A DNA stretch of 64,000 bases from Adlercreutzia rubneri (GTDB lineage: Bacteria > Actinomycetota > Coriobacteriia > Coriobacteriales > Eggerthellaceae), in the NCBI RefSeq assembly GCF_009755265.1, contig NZ_WPOO01000007.1:1-64000 (forward strand), given 5' to 3'. Within the stretch, counting starts at the first letter, position 1. Each line of letters begins with the position of its first letter. The position numbers were made by a program, and so were the translations under genes. Under the pieces are notes generated by a model. The model worked only from the letters and a program-made list of their open reading frames with translations, ran no database searches and had not been told where the DNA came from. Shown here in pieces: positions 35,894 to 44,879 of this stretch.

Positions 35894-38656
35894 TTAGCCT
35901 TCCAACTCCCTCGCAAGGTAGCGACCGGTGAGGCTCATCTGGTTGGCGGCCACTTGGGCCGGAGTGCCCTCGGCGACGATGCGGCCGCCGGTCTCGCCAC
36001 CGCCGGGCCCCATGTCGATGACGTAGTCGGCGTTGGCGATCATGTCCAGGTCGTGCTCGATGACCACGACGGTGGCGCCGTGCTCGATGAGCTTCTGCAG
36101 CACGCCGATGAGCGTTTCCACGTCCAGCGGATGCAGCCCGATGGTGGGCTCGTCGAAGATGAAGAGGGTGTCGTCCTGGCTGCGGCGCATCTCGCTGGCG
36201 AGCTTCAGGCGTTGGGCTTCGCCGCCGGAAAGCGCTGGCGTGGCCTCGCCCAAAGTGAGGTAGCCCAAGCCCAAATCGTGCAGGATCTGCAACTTGTCCC
36301 ACACCTTCTTCAGGTGGGCGAGCGCGGAAAGCGCCTGGTCAACGGTGAGAGTGAGCACCTCGGGAAGCGATAAAGTGTGCACGCTTTCGAAATCGCCGGC
36401 GTGAGATCCTTCGACTCGCTTCGCCTGCTCAGGATGACATGATGAGCCTCCGTAGGGGGCGACCTCGGTCGCCCCTTGCCCGGAAGCACGGTGACTCGCA
36501 GTTGGGAGGGCGGACCAAGATCCGTCCCTACGAAGAGTCATGTCCGAAGCTGTCTCTGTTTCATGGGCCGCGTTGCGCTCCATTTCGGCGTTGGCGGACA
36601 GTTCGACGTCGCCTTCGATGGCCATTTGGATGGCGTAGGCCTCCCGCCCGTAGCGGCTGCCGCGGCAGTCGGGGCAGGGGATGTCCACGTCGGGGAGGAA
36701 CTGCACGTCCAGGGAGATCTGTCCCGTGCCGTCGCAGGTGGGGCAGCGCAAAGATCCGGTGTTGTAGGAGAACGCCCCGGCTTTCAGCCCCTGCTCCTTG
36801 GCGTTCGGCAGGGCGGCGAAGGCGCGGCGCAAATCGTCCAGCACGCCGGAGTAGGTGCCCACGGTGGAGCGCACGTTCACGCCGATGGGCGTGGCATCCA
36901 CCAGGTCGACCCGCGCGATGCCCGGCGCATCCACGGACAGCACATGCCCTGGCAGTGTCGTGCCGGCCAGTGACGCCTTCAGCCCGGCGACGAGGCTTTC
37001 CAGCACGAGTGTCGTCTTGCCCGAGCCGGATACGCCGGTCACGCAGGTCAGACGCCCTTTCGGAATGCGCGCTTCCAACGGATGCACGGTGTGGATGGCG
37101 TCGGTCTCCAATGCGATGGCCCCTTCGTCGAAAAGATGCTCGGGCGCGACGGGCGTGCGCACCCGCACCTTCGCCGTTCCCGCCAAAAACGGCCCGATGC
37201 GACTGACTGGGCTCGCTTCCACGTTGGCCACCGACCCCTGGGCGATGACGCGGCCGCCGTCGGCGCCCGAACCGGGGCCGATCTCGATGAGGTGATTCGC
37301 GTGGCGCAACACGGCCACGTCGTGATCCACCATCACCACGGAGTTGCCGTCGGCCAGAAGGTCGTCCATGACCCCGAGCAGCCCCTCGATGTTCGCCGGG
37401 TGCAGCCCGATAGAGGGCTCGTCCAGCACGTAAAGGACGCCGGTGGTGCGGCTGCGCACGGCGCGCGTGAGAGCCACGCGCTGGCGTTCGCCGTTCGAAA
37501 GCGTCTCGCTGGCGCGATCGAGGGTGAGGTATCCCAGCCCCAGCTGCTCCAGCCTTTGTATGGGCTCGGTCGTCTCGCTCGTGATGGAGTCGCACATCGG
37601 GCGCATTTCCGCCGGCAGCCACGGGGCCACGGTGGGAATCCAGTCGCGCAGCTCGTCCAGCGACAAGGCCGTCACCTGGGCGAGGTTGCGCCCGTCGATG
37701 GTGGACGTGCGCGCCTTCTCGGACAGCCGCGTGCCGTGGCAGTCGGGGCACACCGACTCGCACAGGAACTTCGCCACGCGCGCCATGCCCTTCTCGTCCT
37801 TCGCCTTTGCCAGCGCGTTTCTCACGGTATTCACGGCGCTGTAGTAGGTGAAGTCCAGCTCGGTGGCATGGTCTTTGTTCTTGGGAACATACAGAATGTG
37901 GCGCTTTTCCATGGGGCCGTGCAGTACGATGTCCTTCTCGGCATCGGTCAGATCCTTGTAGGGCACGTCGGTGCGCACGCCCATCTCGCGGGCCACCTGG
38001 GGCATGAGCGACCACATGAGGTTGCGCCAGGGGGCCACGGCGCCCTCTTCCAGGGTAAGGTTGGGATCGGCGATGAGCGTGGACTCGTCGATGTCGCGCA
38101 CAACGCCGGTGCCGCCGCAGGTGGGGCAGGCGCCGCCGCTGTTGAAGGCGAGATCCTCGGCGGAGGGGCCGTAGAATTCCACGCCGCAGGTGGAGCAGGT
38201 GATGGGCAGATCGGCCGCCACGTTCAGGGTCGGCGCGTTCACATGCCCGTTGGGACACACGTGGCAGCCGAGGCGCGAGAACATGAGACGCAGGTAGTTC
38301 AAAAGCTCCGTGGAGGTGCCGAAGGTGGAATGGACGCCGGGAATGCCGGGCCGCTGGCGCAGGGCGAGGGCGGCAGGCACGTGCAGCACCTCGTCCACGG
38401 TAGCGCGTCCGGCCTGGGAAATGCGCCGGCGCGTGTAGGTGGAAAGCGCCTCCAGGTAGCGGCGGCTGCCCTCGGCGTATAGAACGCCCAGCGCAAGCGA
38501 GCTTTTGCCCGAGCCGGAGACGCCCGCAATGCCCACGAGCTGCCGCAGCGGCACGTCCAGCGAGAGGTTCTTCAAGTTGTGCACCCGCGCCCCGCGCACC
38601 TCAATGGCGGTAGGCTCGGTGAAGGCAAGAGGCGTGGCGGTTTCGATGTGTTCCAT
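35894..38656 (-). CDS. UvrA-like excinuclease ATPase with a repeat-derived insertion
   Basis: About 920 residues from ATG 38656 (MEHIETATPL); longer frames would run into the tRNA. Two ABC modules are present: Walker A GVSGSGKSS and GVSGSGKTT, signatures LSNGERQR and LSGGEAQR, Walker B VLDEPSIGLHP and IFDEPTIGLHP, and zinc-finger cysteines (CPTCGGTG, CPTCDGTG, CPDCRGSR). It differs from housekeeping UvrA in length and most resembles UvrA2-type proteins linked to drug tolerance. Between CPDCRGSR and the second signature lies an insertion of about 60-70 residues, encoded by three stacked dispersed repeats (36405-36536). No uvrB or uvrC adjoins it. Confidence 0.88.
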   Translation of the reverse strand: MEHIETATPLAFTEPTAIEVRGARVHNLKNLSLDVPLRQLVGIAGVSGSGKSSLALGVLYAEGSRRYLEALSTYTRRRISQAGRATVDEVLHVPAALALRQRPGIPGVHSTFGTSTELLNYLRLMFSRLGCHVCPNGHVNAPTLNVAADLPITCSTCGVEFYGPSAEDLAFNSGGACPTCGGTGVVRDIDESTLIADPNLTLEEGAVAPWRNLMWSLMPQVAREMGVRTDVPYKDLTDAEKDIVLHGPMEKRHILYVPKNKDHATELDFTYYSAVNTVRNALAKAKDEKGMARVAKFLCESVCPDCHGTRLSEKARTSTIDGRNLAQVTALSLDELRDWIPTVAPWLPAEMRPMCDSITSETTEPIQRLEQLGLGYLTLDRASETLSNGERQRVALTRAVRSRTTGVLYVLDEPSIGLHPANIEGLLGVMDDLLADGNSVVMVDHDVAVLRHANHLIEIGPGSGADGGRVIAQGSVANVEASPVSRIGPFLAGTAKVRVRTPVAPEHLFDEGAIALETDAIHTVHPLEARIPKGRLTCVTGVSGSGKTTLVLESLVAGLKASLAGTTLPGHVLSVDAPGIARVDLVDATPIGVNVRSTVGTYSGVLDDLRRAFAALPNAKEQGLKAGAFSYNTGSLRCPTCDGTGQISLDVQFLPDVDIPCPDCRGSRYGREAYAIQMAIEGDVELSANAEMERNAAHETETASDMTLRRDGSWSALPTASHRASGQGATEVAPYGGSSCHPEQAKRVEGSHAGDFESVHTLSLPEVLTLTVDQALSALAHLKKVWDKLQILHDLGLGYLTLGEATPALSGGEAQRLKLASEMRRSQDDTLFIFDEPTIGLHPLDVETLIGVLQKLIEHGATVVVIEHDLDMIANADYVIDMGPGGGETGGRIVAEGTPAQVAANQMSLTGRYLARELEG
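36405..36536 (-). repeat. Three stacked dispersed repeats inserted in frame in the UvrA-like gene
   Basis: 36405-36438 is a GTCATCCTGAGC...GAAGGATC element (reading on the minus strand), encoding SCHPEQAKRVEGS. 36452-36480 contains the perfect inverted repeat GGGGCGACC-TC-GGTCGCCCC. 36504-36536 contains GGGCGGACC and GGATC-type repeat bases ending GTCCCTACGAAG. All read through without stop in the gene frame. Confidence 0.75.
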
Positions 38657-38719
38657 GGAGGCTCGATTCTCGCGCGATATGCAAAGCGCCCCGCGGCGGG
38701 GCGGGGCGCTTTCGAATTC

Positions 38720-38795
38720 TGGAGCCAACGAGCGGATTCGAACCGCTGACCTACGCATTACGAGTGCGTTGCTCTACCAGCTGAGCCACGTTGGC
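38720..38795 (-). tRNA. tRNA-Thr (anticodon CGT)
   Basis: The minus strand folds as a cloverleaf: acceptor GCCAACG/CGTTGGC, D-arm GCTCAGCTGGTAGAGC, anticodon loop CTCGTAA (CGT, Thr), T-arm with GGTTCGAATCC. The discriminator T is followed by an encoded CCA (38720-38722). No integrase or att-like duplication is seen beside it. Confidence 0.95.
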
Positions 38796-38897
38796 GAGAG
38801 TGCTTCTTGCGAAGCGGCTGTTTAGTATAGCGAACTGGGCGATGCTGCGCAAGCATTTGGAGCTGCGAATTCCTCTTTCGCGCACAACGGTGAAGGT

Positions 38898-38927
38898 GAA
38901 TTGTGCCGAATTGTGCCGAATTGTGCC
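38898..38927. repeat. Three perfect 10-bp tandem repeats (GAATTGTGCC)
   Basis: GAATTGTGCC is repeated exactly three times, about 225 bp upstream of murT-gatD. The 10-bp period puts each copy on the same helical face. The rest of the 38796-39151 gap has a TATACT box near 39028 but no gene. Confidence 0.7.
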
Positions 38928-39151
38928 GCCTTCGGGAGTGGCGGCCTTCAATGGCCCTTCGGCACTTCAACATTTCGGCTGAATCTGGAAAGGCCGTGGG
39001 TTGAGGCGGGGGAGGGCGCTCCAACGCTATACTGGTCGCCATCGAAAAAACGGGGAGTGTGGCTTGAAACTCGCGGTGTGGTAGCACAGTCAAGCCGCTT
39101 AGGGTGACCTTGAGCGCGGCCGCCTCCTCTTAAGAGCAACGAGGTGCATTC

Positions 39152-41422
39152 ATGAGCTTGAGGTTTTCGCTTGCGAAGGCGGCCGGCGCCGTTTCAACCT
39201 GGGGGCTGCGTCATGTGGCGAGGCGGCCTGCGGCTAATCTGCCGGGGAAGATCGCGCTCGCCATTGATCCGTCGCTGCTCGACGAGCTGCGCGGCAAGTG
39301 CGCGCAAGGCTCGGTCATCACCGTGGGCACCAACGGGAAGACCTCGACGAACAACCTGCTTGCCGACGCCTTCGAAGCTGCCGGGTGCACTATCATCTGC
39401 AATCGCACAGGGGCGAATCTGGCTGCGGGCATCACCTCGGCGCTTCTGCAGCAGCCGGCTGCCCAGTGGGGCGTTTTCGAATGCGACGAGCTGTGGCTCG
39501 CCCACGTGCTGCCCCGCCTGCGCTCGAACTATGTGCTGCTGCTGAATCTGTTCCGCGACCAGCTCGACCGCTGCGGCGAAATCGACCGCATCCAAACGTC
39601 CATTGCGGGGGCGTTGGCCGCCTCGCCGGACACCGTGCTCGTGTACAATGCCGACGACCCGCTGTGCGCCCGCATTGCCGACGAGGTGCCCAACCGCACG
39701 GTCGCCTATGGCCTGGACGAGTCCATGGGCCTGGCCCAGAACACCGTGACCGACGCCCAGATGTGCCAGAAATGCGACGGCATGGTGCGCTACCATTACC
39801 GCCAGTACGGCCAGCTCGGCGACTACTTCTGCGACCAATGCGACTTCGCGCGCCCGACATTGGACTTCGCCGGCCGCGACATCGCCATCGGCCCCGCTGG
39901 CGTGACCATGGAGGTCTGCGGGCCTGCCGGCTGCGAATCGGTGCACACGCCGCAGCCGACGCCCTACGCCGCCTACAATCTCGTGGCCTCTTATGCCCTT
40001 TGCCGCGAGGCGGGCATTCCCACGGCCGATTTCCAGCGGGCCCAGGATGCTTTCAACCCGCGCAACGGGCGCCTGCAGCGTTACCGCCTCGGCGGTCGCG
40101 ACGTGCTGCTGAATCTGGCGAAGAACCCCACGGGCTTCAATCAGAATTTGAAGATCGTAGAAGCTGACCAGGGTCCCAAGATGGTGGCCTTCTTCATCAA
40201 CGACCAGGTGGCCGACGGCCATGATATCTCGTGGATTTGGGATATCGATTTCGAAGAGCTTGCCGGACAGCCGGGCACGGTGGTGTTCGCTGGCGGCTCC
40301 CGTGCCCACGACCTGGCGGTGCGTTTGAAGTACGCCGGCATCGAGGCGGCGGTGATCGAGAACATCGAAGACGCCTTCTCCCGCCTGGGGGCGCTTGTGG
40401 CCGCGGGCACCCTGCCGGCCGACGCCGCCGTCTACGCCATCGCGAACTACACGGCCCTCCCCCAGGTGCACGCCGCCCTGAACGCCATGGAAGCCGCCGA
40501 ACCCGCTGTCGCCCCCGCCCCGACGCCGGCCCCGATCGCCGAGGCCGCCGGCGCGAGTGCCGCTCCCACCTCGTGTCATCCTGAGCGCAGCGCCGAAGGC
40601 GCGGAGCCGAAGGATCCCGCAACCTCCGAGCCTTCCGCAACTCCCGCCTCTCTCGCATCTGAGGAATCCCCTGAGCCCCCCGTCATCATCGCCCATATGC
40701 TGCCCGACCTGCTGAACCTCTATGGCGACGGTGGCAACGTGCGCATCTTGGAACAGCGCCTGCGCTGGCGTGGCATCCCCGTGGAAGTGCGCCGCATCCA
40801 GCACGGAGAGGCGGTGGACTTCTCCCAGGTCGACCTCGTTTTCATGGGCGGCGGCCCCGACCGCGAGCAGAAGCTTGCCAGCGAGCAGCTGCTGGCGATG
40901 CGCGACGAGCTGGCCGTCTATGTGGAAGGAGACGGCCCGCTGCTCGCCATCTGCGGCGGCTACCAGATTCTCGGCCGCCAGTGGCTGTGGGGCGACGAGC
41001 TCGTGCCCGGCCTCGGCCTCATCGACATGGAGACGCGCCGCCCCGGCACGTCCGCCGACCGCCTCATCGACAACATGGTGCTGGAATCCCCCCTGGCCGC
41101 CCATCCTGTGGTGGGCTACGAGAACCACGCCGGCCGCACTTACCTGGGCGAAGGCGTGGAAGGCTTCGGCCGCGTCGTGTCCTCCTGCGGCCACGGCAAC
41201 AACGATGACGATCGCGTGGAGGGCGCGCGCTACAAGAACGTTGTGGGCACCTATTCCCACGGGCCGCTGCTTTCTAAGAATCCGGAAGTGGCCGACTGGC
41301 TGCTCGCCCGCGCTCTCGAACGCCGTGCGGGGCGCACCGGAACCCCGGCCGCCGATCTCGCTCCTCTTGATGATGGCGCCGAGCTCGCCGCCAACGCCTC
41401 CATGGTCAAGCGCCTGTCGTAG
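39152..41422 (+). CDS. MurT-GatD fusion: lipid II isoglutaminyl synthase in one chain
   Basis: 756 residues. The N-terminal MurT part has the Mur ligase ATP loop GTNGKTST (59-66), a four-Cys zinc ribbon (CQKC...CDQC) characteristic of MurT and the DUF1727 C-terminal domain to about residue 450. A Pro/Ala-rich linker (about 450-510) follows. The GatD part begins near VIIAHMLPDLLNLYGDGGN, with nucleophile Cys in LLAICGGYQ (about 601) and His in YSHGPLL (about 702). Together they amidate the alpha-carboxyl of D-Glu in lipid II with glutamine. MurT and GatD are normally two proteins. The linker contains a dispersed repeat encoding SCHPERSAEGAEPKDP. Confidence 0.9.
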   Translation: MSLRFSLAKAAGAVSTWGLRHVARRPAANLPGKIALAIDPSLLDELRGKCAQGSVITVGTNGKTSTNNLLADAFEAAGCTIICNRTGANLAAGITSALLQQPAAQWGVFECDELWLAHVLPRLRSNYVLLLNLFRDQLDRCGEIDRIQTSIAGALAASPDTVLVYNADDPLCARIADEVPNRTVAYGLDESMGLAQNTVTDAQMCQKCDGMVRYHYRQYGQLGDYFCDQCDFARPTLDFAGRDIAIGPAGVTMEVCGPAGCESVHTPQPTPYAAYNLVASYALCREAGIPTADFQRAQDAFNPRNGRLQRYRLGGRDVLLNLAKNPTGFNQNLKIVEADQGPKMVAFFINDQVADGHDISWIWDIDFEELAGQPGTVVFAGGSRAHDLAVRLKYAGIEAAVIENIEDAFSRLGALVAAGTLPADAAVYAIANYTALPQVHAALNAMEAAEPAVAPAPTPAPIAEAAGASAAPTSCHPERSAEGAEPKDPATSEPSATPASLASEESPEPPVIIAHMLPDLLNLYGDGGNVRILEQRLRWRGIPVEVRRIQHGEAVDFSQVDLVFMGGGPDREQKLASEQLLAMRDELAVYVEGDGPLLAICGGYQILGRQWLWGDELVPGLGLIDMETRRPGTSADRLIDNMVLESPLAAHPVVGYENHAGRTYLGEGVEGFGRVVSSCGHGNNDDDRVEGARYKNVVGTYSHGPLLSKNPEVADWLLARALERRAGRTGTPAADLAPLDDGAELAANASMVKRLS
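40573..40616 (+). repeat. Dispersed GTCATCCTGAGC element in the MurT-GatD linker
   Basis: Starts with GTGTCATCCTGAGCGCAGC and ends CCGAAGGATCC. Read in frame it gives SCHPERSAEGAEPKDP. It lies exactly in the junction between the MurT and GatD domains and is related to 36405-36438 and 51111-51146. Confidence 0.8.
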
Positions 41423-41652
41423 GAGACGCTTCAATGCTGACGCTCCTGCTCGGCGCATCCGTGGCGAAGTTGTGGGCAATCTGCCGTTCTCCTATGGCTT
41501 TTCACTGGTAATGGGGCCCATTTTGTTGCGCCGTTCGGCAATTCTTTGCCAAAATGTTACTTCGAATTGAGCAATTCTTGGTTTTGCGGTGCTGCACGGC
41601 TTGCGGTTCTGCTCGCCAAGGAACACGAACCACGAAAGCGAGACCTTCCAGG

Positions 41653-43353
41653 ATGGCCGAAACTCCAGGCAAGAACAACCCTCGTGCCCAACACGCATCC
41701 CAGCCCGTGGGAAAGTCGAACAATCCGAGGCATTCGCAGCCCGTCGGCGCCAACAACCCCCGGAACTCCCAGCCCCTTGGGAAGGCGACCAACAATCCGC
41801 GCCATTCCCAGCCGGTAGGGTCGAACAACCCCCGCCATTCGCAGCCCGTCGGCTCGAACAACCCGCGGCACTCCCAGCCGCTGCCCAAGCAGCCCGCCCT
41901 TGAAGGCATGGCGGCCAATGCCGTGCCGGCGCTACCGCCCATGGCCGAGCCCAACCCCTATTCCCGCGGAGCCACCGGCGACGACTACGCCAAGGACCGT
42001 CGCCGCAAGAAACGCCGCCGCATTCTGCTGGGCGTGCTGGCCTTCGTGCTCGTGGGCGTGCTCGGCGCCACCGGGGCCGCTTGGGCCTACATCTCCGGTA
42101 TCGAGCAGGAGATGAACGAGGACATCACCCCCGAGGTCGTGGAAGCCTTGGAGGCGCCGGCCGAGTACGACGGCGGCACCTTCTACATGCTGCTCATGGG
42201 CACCGACAAGTCGGCTGCTCGCGAGCAATCGACCCAGTATGCTGGCGATACCTTCCGCTCCGACTCCATGATCCTCACCCGGGTCGATCCACAGAACAAG
42301 AAGGTCACCATGGTGTCGATGCACCGCGACACTGAGATCGAGATCGAGGGCTACGGCCTGCAGAAGCTGAACGCCTCCTACGCCATCGGCGGCCCGGCGC
42401 TCGCCATCAAGACGGTCTCCCAGATGGCCGGCGTGCCCATCTCCCACTACGCCGAGATCAACTTCGACGGCTTCGAGGATGTCGTCGATGCCCTGGGCGG
42501 CGTGGAAGTGGACGTGCCCATGGAGATCAACGACGACGAGGCCGGCGGACACGTGGATGCGGGCGAGCAGACGCTGACCGGCGAAGAGGCGCTCATTCTG
42601 TGCCGCTCGCGCCACTCCTATGACGAGTACGGCGACGGCGACCGCTACCGCGCGGCCAATCAGCGCCTGGTGCTGGGCGCCATTGCCAAGAAGATTCTCT
42701 CGACCGATCCGGCCACCATGGCCAACACCATCAGCGCGCTTTCCCAGTACATCACCACCGATTTCAAAGTGGGCGATATCGTGGCGCTGGCTACCTCCAT
42801 GCAGGGCATCGATCCGTCGAAGGACATCTACTCCGCCATGGAGCCGACGATCAGCGAGTATAAGAACGACACGTGGTACGAGCAGCTTGACGTGGCGGCG
42901 TGGAACACCATGATGGGCCGCGTGCGCGAGGGCTTGCCGCCCACCGAGGCTGACGAGGTGGACGAGTTGAACGGCACCGTGCTCGCTAGCGTTGGCGACG
43001 GCAAGGCGGCCGCCAGCGACAGCGAGGGCGTTCGGGGCGCAAACGGCACGCAGCGCCAGACCTTCGGCGAGACGCGCACGGGTATCGTCACCATCAAGAA
43101 CGGCAACGGCATCAACGGCGTGGGCGCCGAGGCCCTGGAGCGCATCAAGCCGCTCGGCTACACCGCCGACGCCTCGAACGCCAACAGCTTCAGCTATGAG
43201 GAGACGGTGGTCGTCTTCGACACGCCCGACCAGCGCGTTTACGCCGAGGAGCTCATCGATGCCCTCGGTTGCGGGCGCGCCGTGCAGAACACCGACGGCG
43301 AGTATGTCTACGACGGCGACTTCCTCATCCTGATCGGTTCCGACTGGCAGTAG
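41653..43353 (+). CDS. LytR-CpsA-Psr (LCP) family protein with LytR_C domain and N-terminal decapeptide repeats
   Basis: About 566 residues from ATG 41653 (MAETPGKNN). The cytoplasmic N-terminus holds five or six NNPRHSQPVG repeats, then a basic stretch KDRRRKKRRR and one membrane helix (about 125-148). The LCP catalytic domain follows (LLMGTDKS, RSDSMILTRVD, VSMHRDTEI, LNASYAIGGP, CRSRHSYDEYGDGDR). The LytR_C domain is near the end (TGIVTIKNGNGINGVG). It transfers glycopolymers from lipid carriers to peptidoglycan, outside the membrane. It follows murT-gatD, so a cell-wall cluster is likely. Confidence 0.9.
   Translation: MAETPGKNNPRAQHASQPVGKSNNPRHSQPVGANNPRNSQPLGKATNNPRHSQPVGSNNPRHSQPVGSNNPRHSQPLPKQPALEGMAANAVPALPPMAEPNPYSRGATGDDYAKDRRRKKRRRILLGVLAFVLVGVLGATGAAWAYISGIEQEMNEDITPEVVEALEAPAEYDGGTFYMLLMGTDKSAAREQSTQYAGDTFRSDSMILTRVDPQNKKVTMVSMHRDTEIEIEGYGLQKLNASYAIGGPALAIKTVSQMAGVPISHYAEINFDGFEDVVDALGGVEVDVPMEINDDEAGGHVDAGEQTLTGEEALILCRSRHSYDEYGDGDRYRAANQRLVLGAIAKKILSTDPATMANTISALSQYITTDFKVGDIVALATSMQGIDPSKDIYSAMEPTISEYKNDTWYEQLDVAAWNTMMGRVREGLPPTEADEVDELNGTVLASVGDGKAAASDSEGVRGANGTQRQTFGETRTGIVTIKNGNGINGVGAEALERIKPLGYTADASNANSFSYEETVVVFDTPDQRVYAEELIDALGCGRAVQNTDGEYVYDGDFLILIGSDWQ
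41713..41890 (+). repeat. Minisatellite encoding NNPRHSQPVG repeats
   Basis: A period of about 30-36 bp encodes NNPRHSQPVG, NNPRNSQPLG, NNPRHSQPVG (twice more) and NNPRHSQPLP in the cytoplasmic N-terminus of the LCP protein. Copy number could vary between strains. Confidence 0.8.
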
Positions 43354-43387
43354 TGGGGGTTCCGTCCGCCCTCGTCGAGTATTATGG

Positions 43388-43412
43388 AAGGCCCCGGATA
43401 GTCCGGGGCCTT
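43388..43412 (+). terminator. Terminator after the LCP gene
   Basis: AAGGCCCCGGA (43388-43398) pairs perfectly with TCCGGGGCCTT (43402-43412), loop TAG, then TGC. The stem ends 17 bp before the exonuclease start. Confidence 0.85.
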
Positions 43413-43429
43413 TGCAGTAAAGGAGTCCC

Positions 43430-44215
43430 ATGCGATTTGTTTCGTGGGATGTGAACGGCATTCGCGCCGTGCTGAAGAAGAATTTCCTGGAGGTGTTCGA
43501 CGCCTTTAACGCGGACATCTTCGCCATTCAGGAGACGAAGTGCCAAGTGGGCCAGGTGGAGTTGGATCTGCCAGGCTACCACCAATACTGGAGCGCCGCC
43601 GAGAAGAAGGGCTACTCGGGCACGGCGGTGTTCACCCGCGAGGAGCCGCTGCGGGTGCTGCACGGTTTGGGCAACGAGTATCTGGATGCCGAGGGACGCA
43701 TCGTGGCCTGCGAGTTCCCCCAGTTCTGGTTCGTGAACGTGTACACGCCGAACTCCCAGATGGAGCTCGCGCGCATCGATCACCGTATGGAATGGGACGA
43801 TGCCTTCCGCGATTTCTGCAAGGGGCTTGAGGCCGGCGTGCTGCCCGACGGCGCCTCCAGCGACCCGAAGCCGGTGGTGATGTGCGGCGACTTCAACGTG
43901 GCCCATGAGGAGATCGACCTGAAGAACCCGGGCCCCAACCGAGGTGCGTCGGGTTTCTCCGACGAGGAGCGCGGGAAGTTCACCGAGCTTGTGGACGCCG
44001 GTTTCACCGACACCTTCCGCCTGCTGCATCCGGACGAGACGGGCCGCTATAGTTGGTGGAGCTACCGGTTCCGCGCCCGGTCGACGAATGCGGGATGGCG
44101 CATCGACTACTTCCTCGTGAGCGATGCGCTGCGCGATCATGTGGTGGCCGCCAGCATCTACGACGACGTGGAGGGCTCCGACCACTGCCCGGTCGGCCTC
44201 GAGCTGGATATATAA
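43430..44215 (+). CDS. xth: Exonuclease III / AP endonuclease
   Basis: 261 residues, EEP superfamily. Active-site elements seen: IFAIQETKC (catalytic Glu), FVNVYTPNS, GDFNVAHEE (Asp, Asn), RIDYFLVS and GSDHCPVGLEL (His). The N-terminal metal site reads SWDVNG, where most homologues have SWNVNG or SWNVDG, so the usual first Asn is Asp7. It repairs abasic DNA and removes 3' blocks. ATG 43430 follows AAAGGAGTCCC. The rlmH start directly abuts its stop codon. Confidence 0.92.
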   Translation: MRFVSWDVNGIRAVLKKNFLEVFDAFNADIFAIQETKCQVGQVELDLPGYHQYWSAAEKKGYSGTAVFTREEPLRVLHGLGNEYLDAEGRIVACEFPQFWFVNVYTPNSQMELARIDHRMEWDDAFRDFCKGLEAGVLPDGASSDPKPVVMCGDFNVAHEEIDLKNPGPNRGASGFSDEERGKFTELVDAGFTDTFRLLHPDETGRYSWWSYRFRARSTNAGWRIDYFLVSDALRDHVVAASIYDDVEGSDHCPVGLELDI

Positions 44216-44689
44216 ATGCTGAAGATAACTGTCGTTGCCGTGGGCAAGCTGAAGGAGAAGTTCTGGGTGGCGGCCTGCGACGAATACTTGAAGCGGCTGC
44301 GCCCCTACGCGAAGGTGGCCGTGACCGAGATTCCCGATGTCGATCCGGCCCGCGCCGGCGGCGTGGAGGCGGCCCGCGAGCGCGAGGGGGCAGGCATTCT
44401 GGCGGCGGTGCCGGAATGCGCGCACGTCATCCTCATGGCCATCGAGGGAAAGCAGCGCTCGAGTGTCGACTTCTCCCGCCACCTGGACGATTTGGCCCTG
44501 CGCGGCGCAAGCGAGCTTGCCTTCGTCATCGGCGGTTCCGACGGCGTGAGCGATGCGGTGCGGGCACGCGCCGACGAGACGTTCTCTTTCGGCCCCATCA
44601 CCCTGCCCCACAACTTGGCCCGCGTCGTGCTGCTCGAGCAGCTCTACCGCGCCTTCAAAATCTCCCGCGGCGAGCCCTACCACAAGTAG
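44216..44689 (+). CDS. rlmH: 23S rRNA pseudouridine-1915 N3-methyltransferase
   Basis: 157 residues, the usual RlmH size. A SPOUT fold with VAVGKLKEKFW at the start, LMAIEGKQRSS, FVIGGSDGVSDAV (SAM-binding knot) and ITLPHNLARVVLLEQLYRAFKISRGEPYHK at the C-terminus (quoted in part: LLEQLYRAFKI). It methylates a pseudouridine in helix 69 of 23S rRNA. Translated together with xth: the ATG immediately follows its TAA. Confidence 0.96.
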   Translation: MLKITVVAVGKLKEKFWVAACDEYLKRLRPYAKVAVTEIPDVDPARAGGVEAAREREGAGILAAVPECAHVILMAIEGKQRSSVDFSRHLDDLALRGASELAFVIGGSDGVSDAVRARADETFSFGPITLPHNLARVVLLEQLYRAFKISRGEPYHK

Positions 44690-44879
44690 CGCCGCTTTTC
44701 GACGTCTAGTCAAAAGTGGGAAAGCGGTGTGCCCAGTTTTGGGCAGAAGCCCGCGCGTCCCCTTCCTATACTGACCTCATTCGCCAAGAGGGGGTGCAAT
44801 CACGAGGGACCGCCCTCCTCTTATAACGACCCGGCGCCGCAATGCGCGTCGCCGCTCTTACGAGAGAAAGAGGAGGAGT

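Noticed and set aside
38720..38795. Attachment site for an integrated element at tRNA-Thr
   Set aside because: No integrase gene or repeated tRNA 3' end nearby.
41713..41890. CRISPR-like repeats
   Set aside because: Repeats are in frame, have no spacers, and encode a peptide repeat in an LCP protein.
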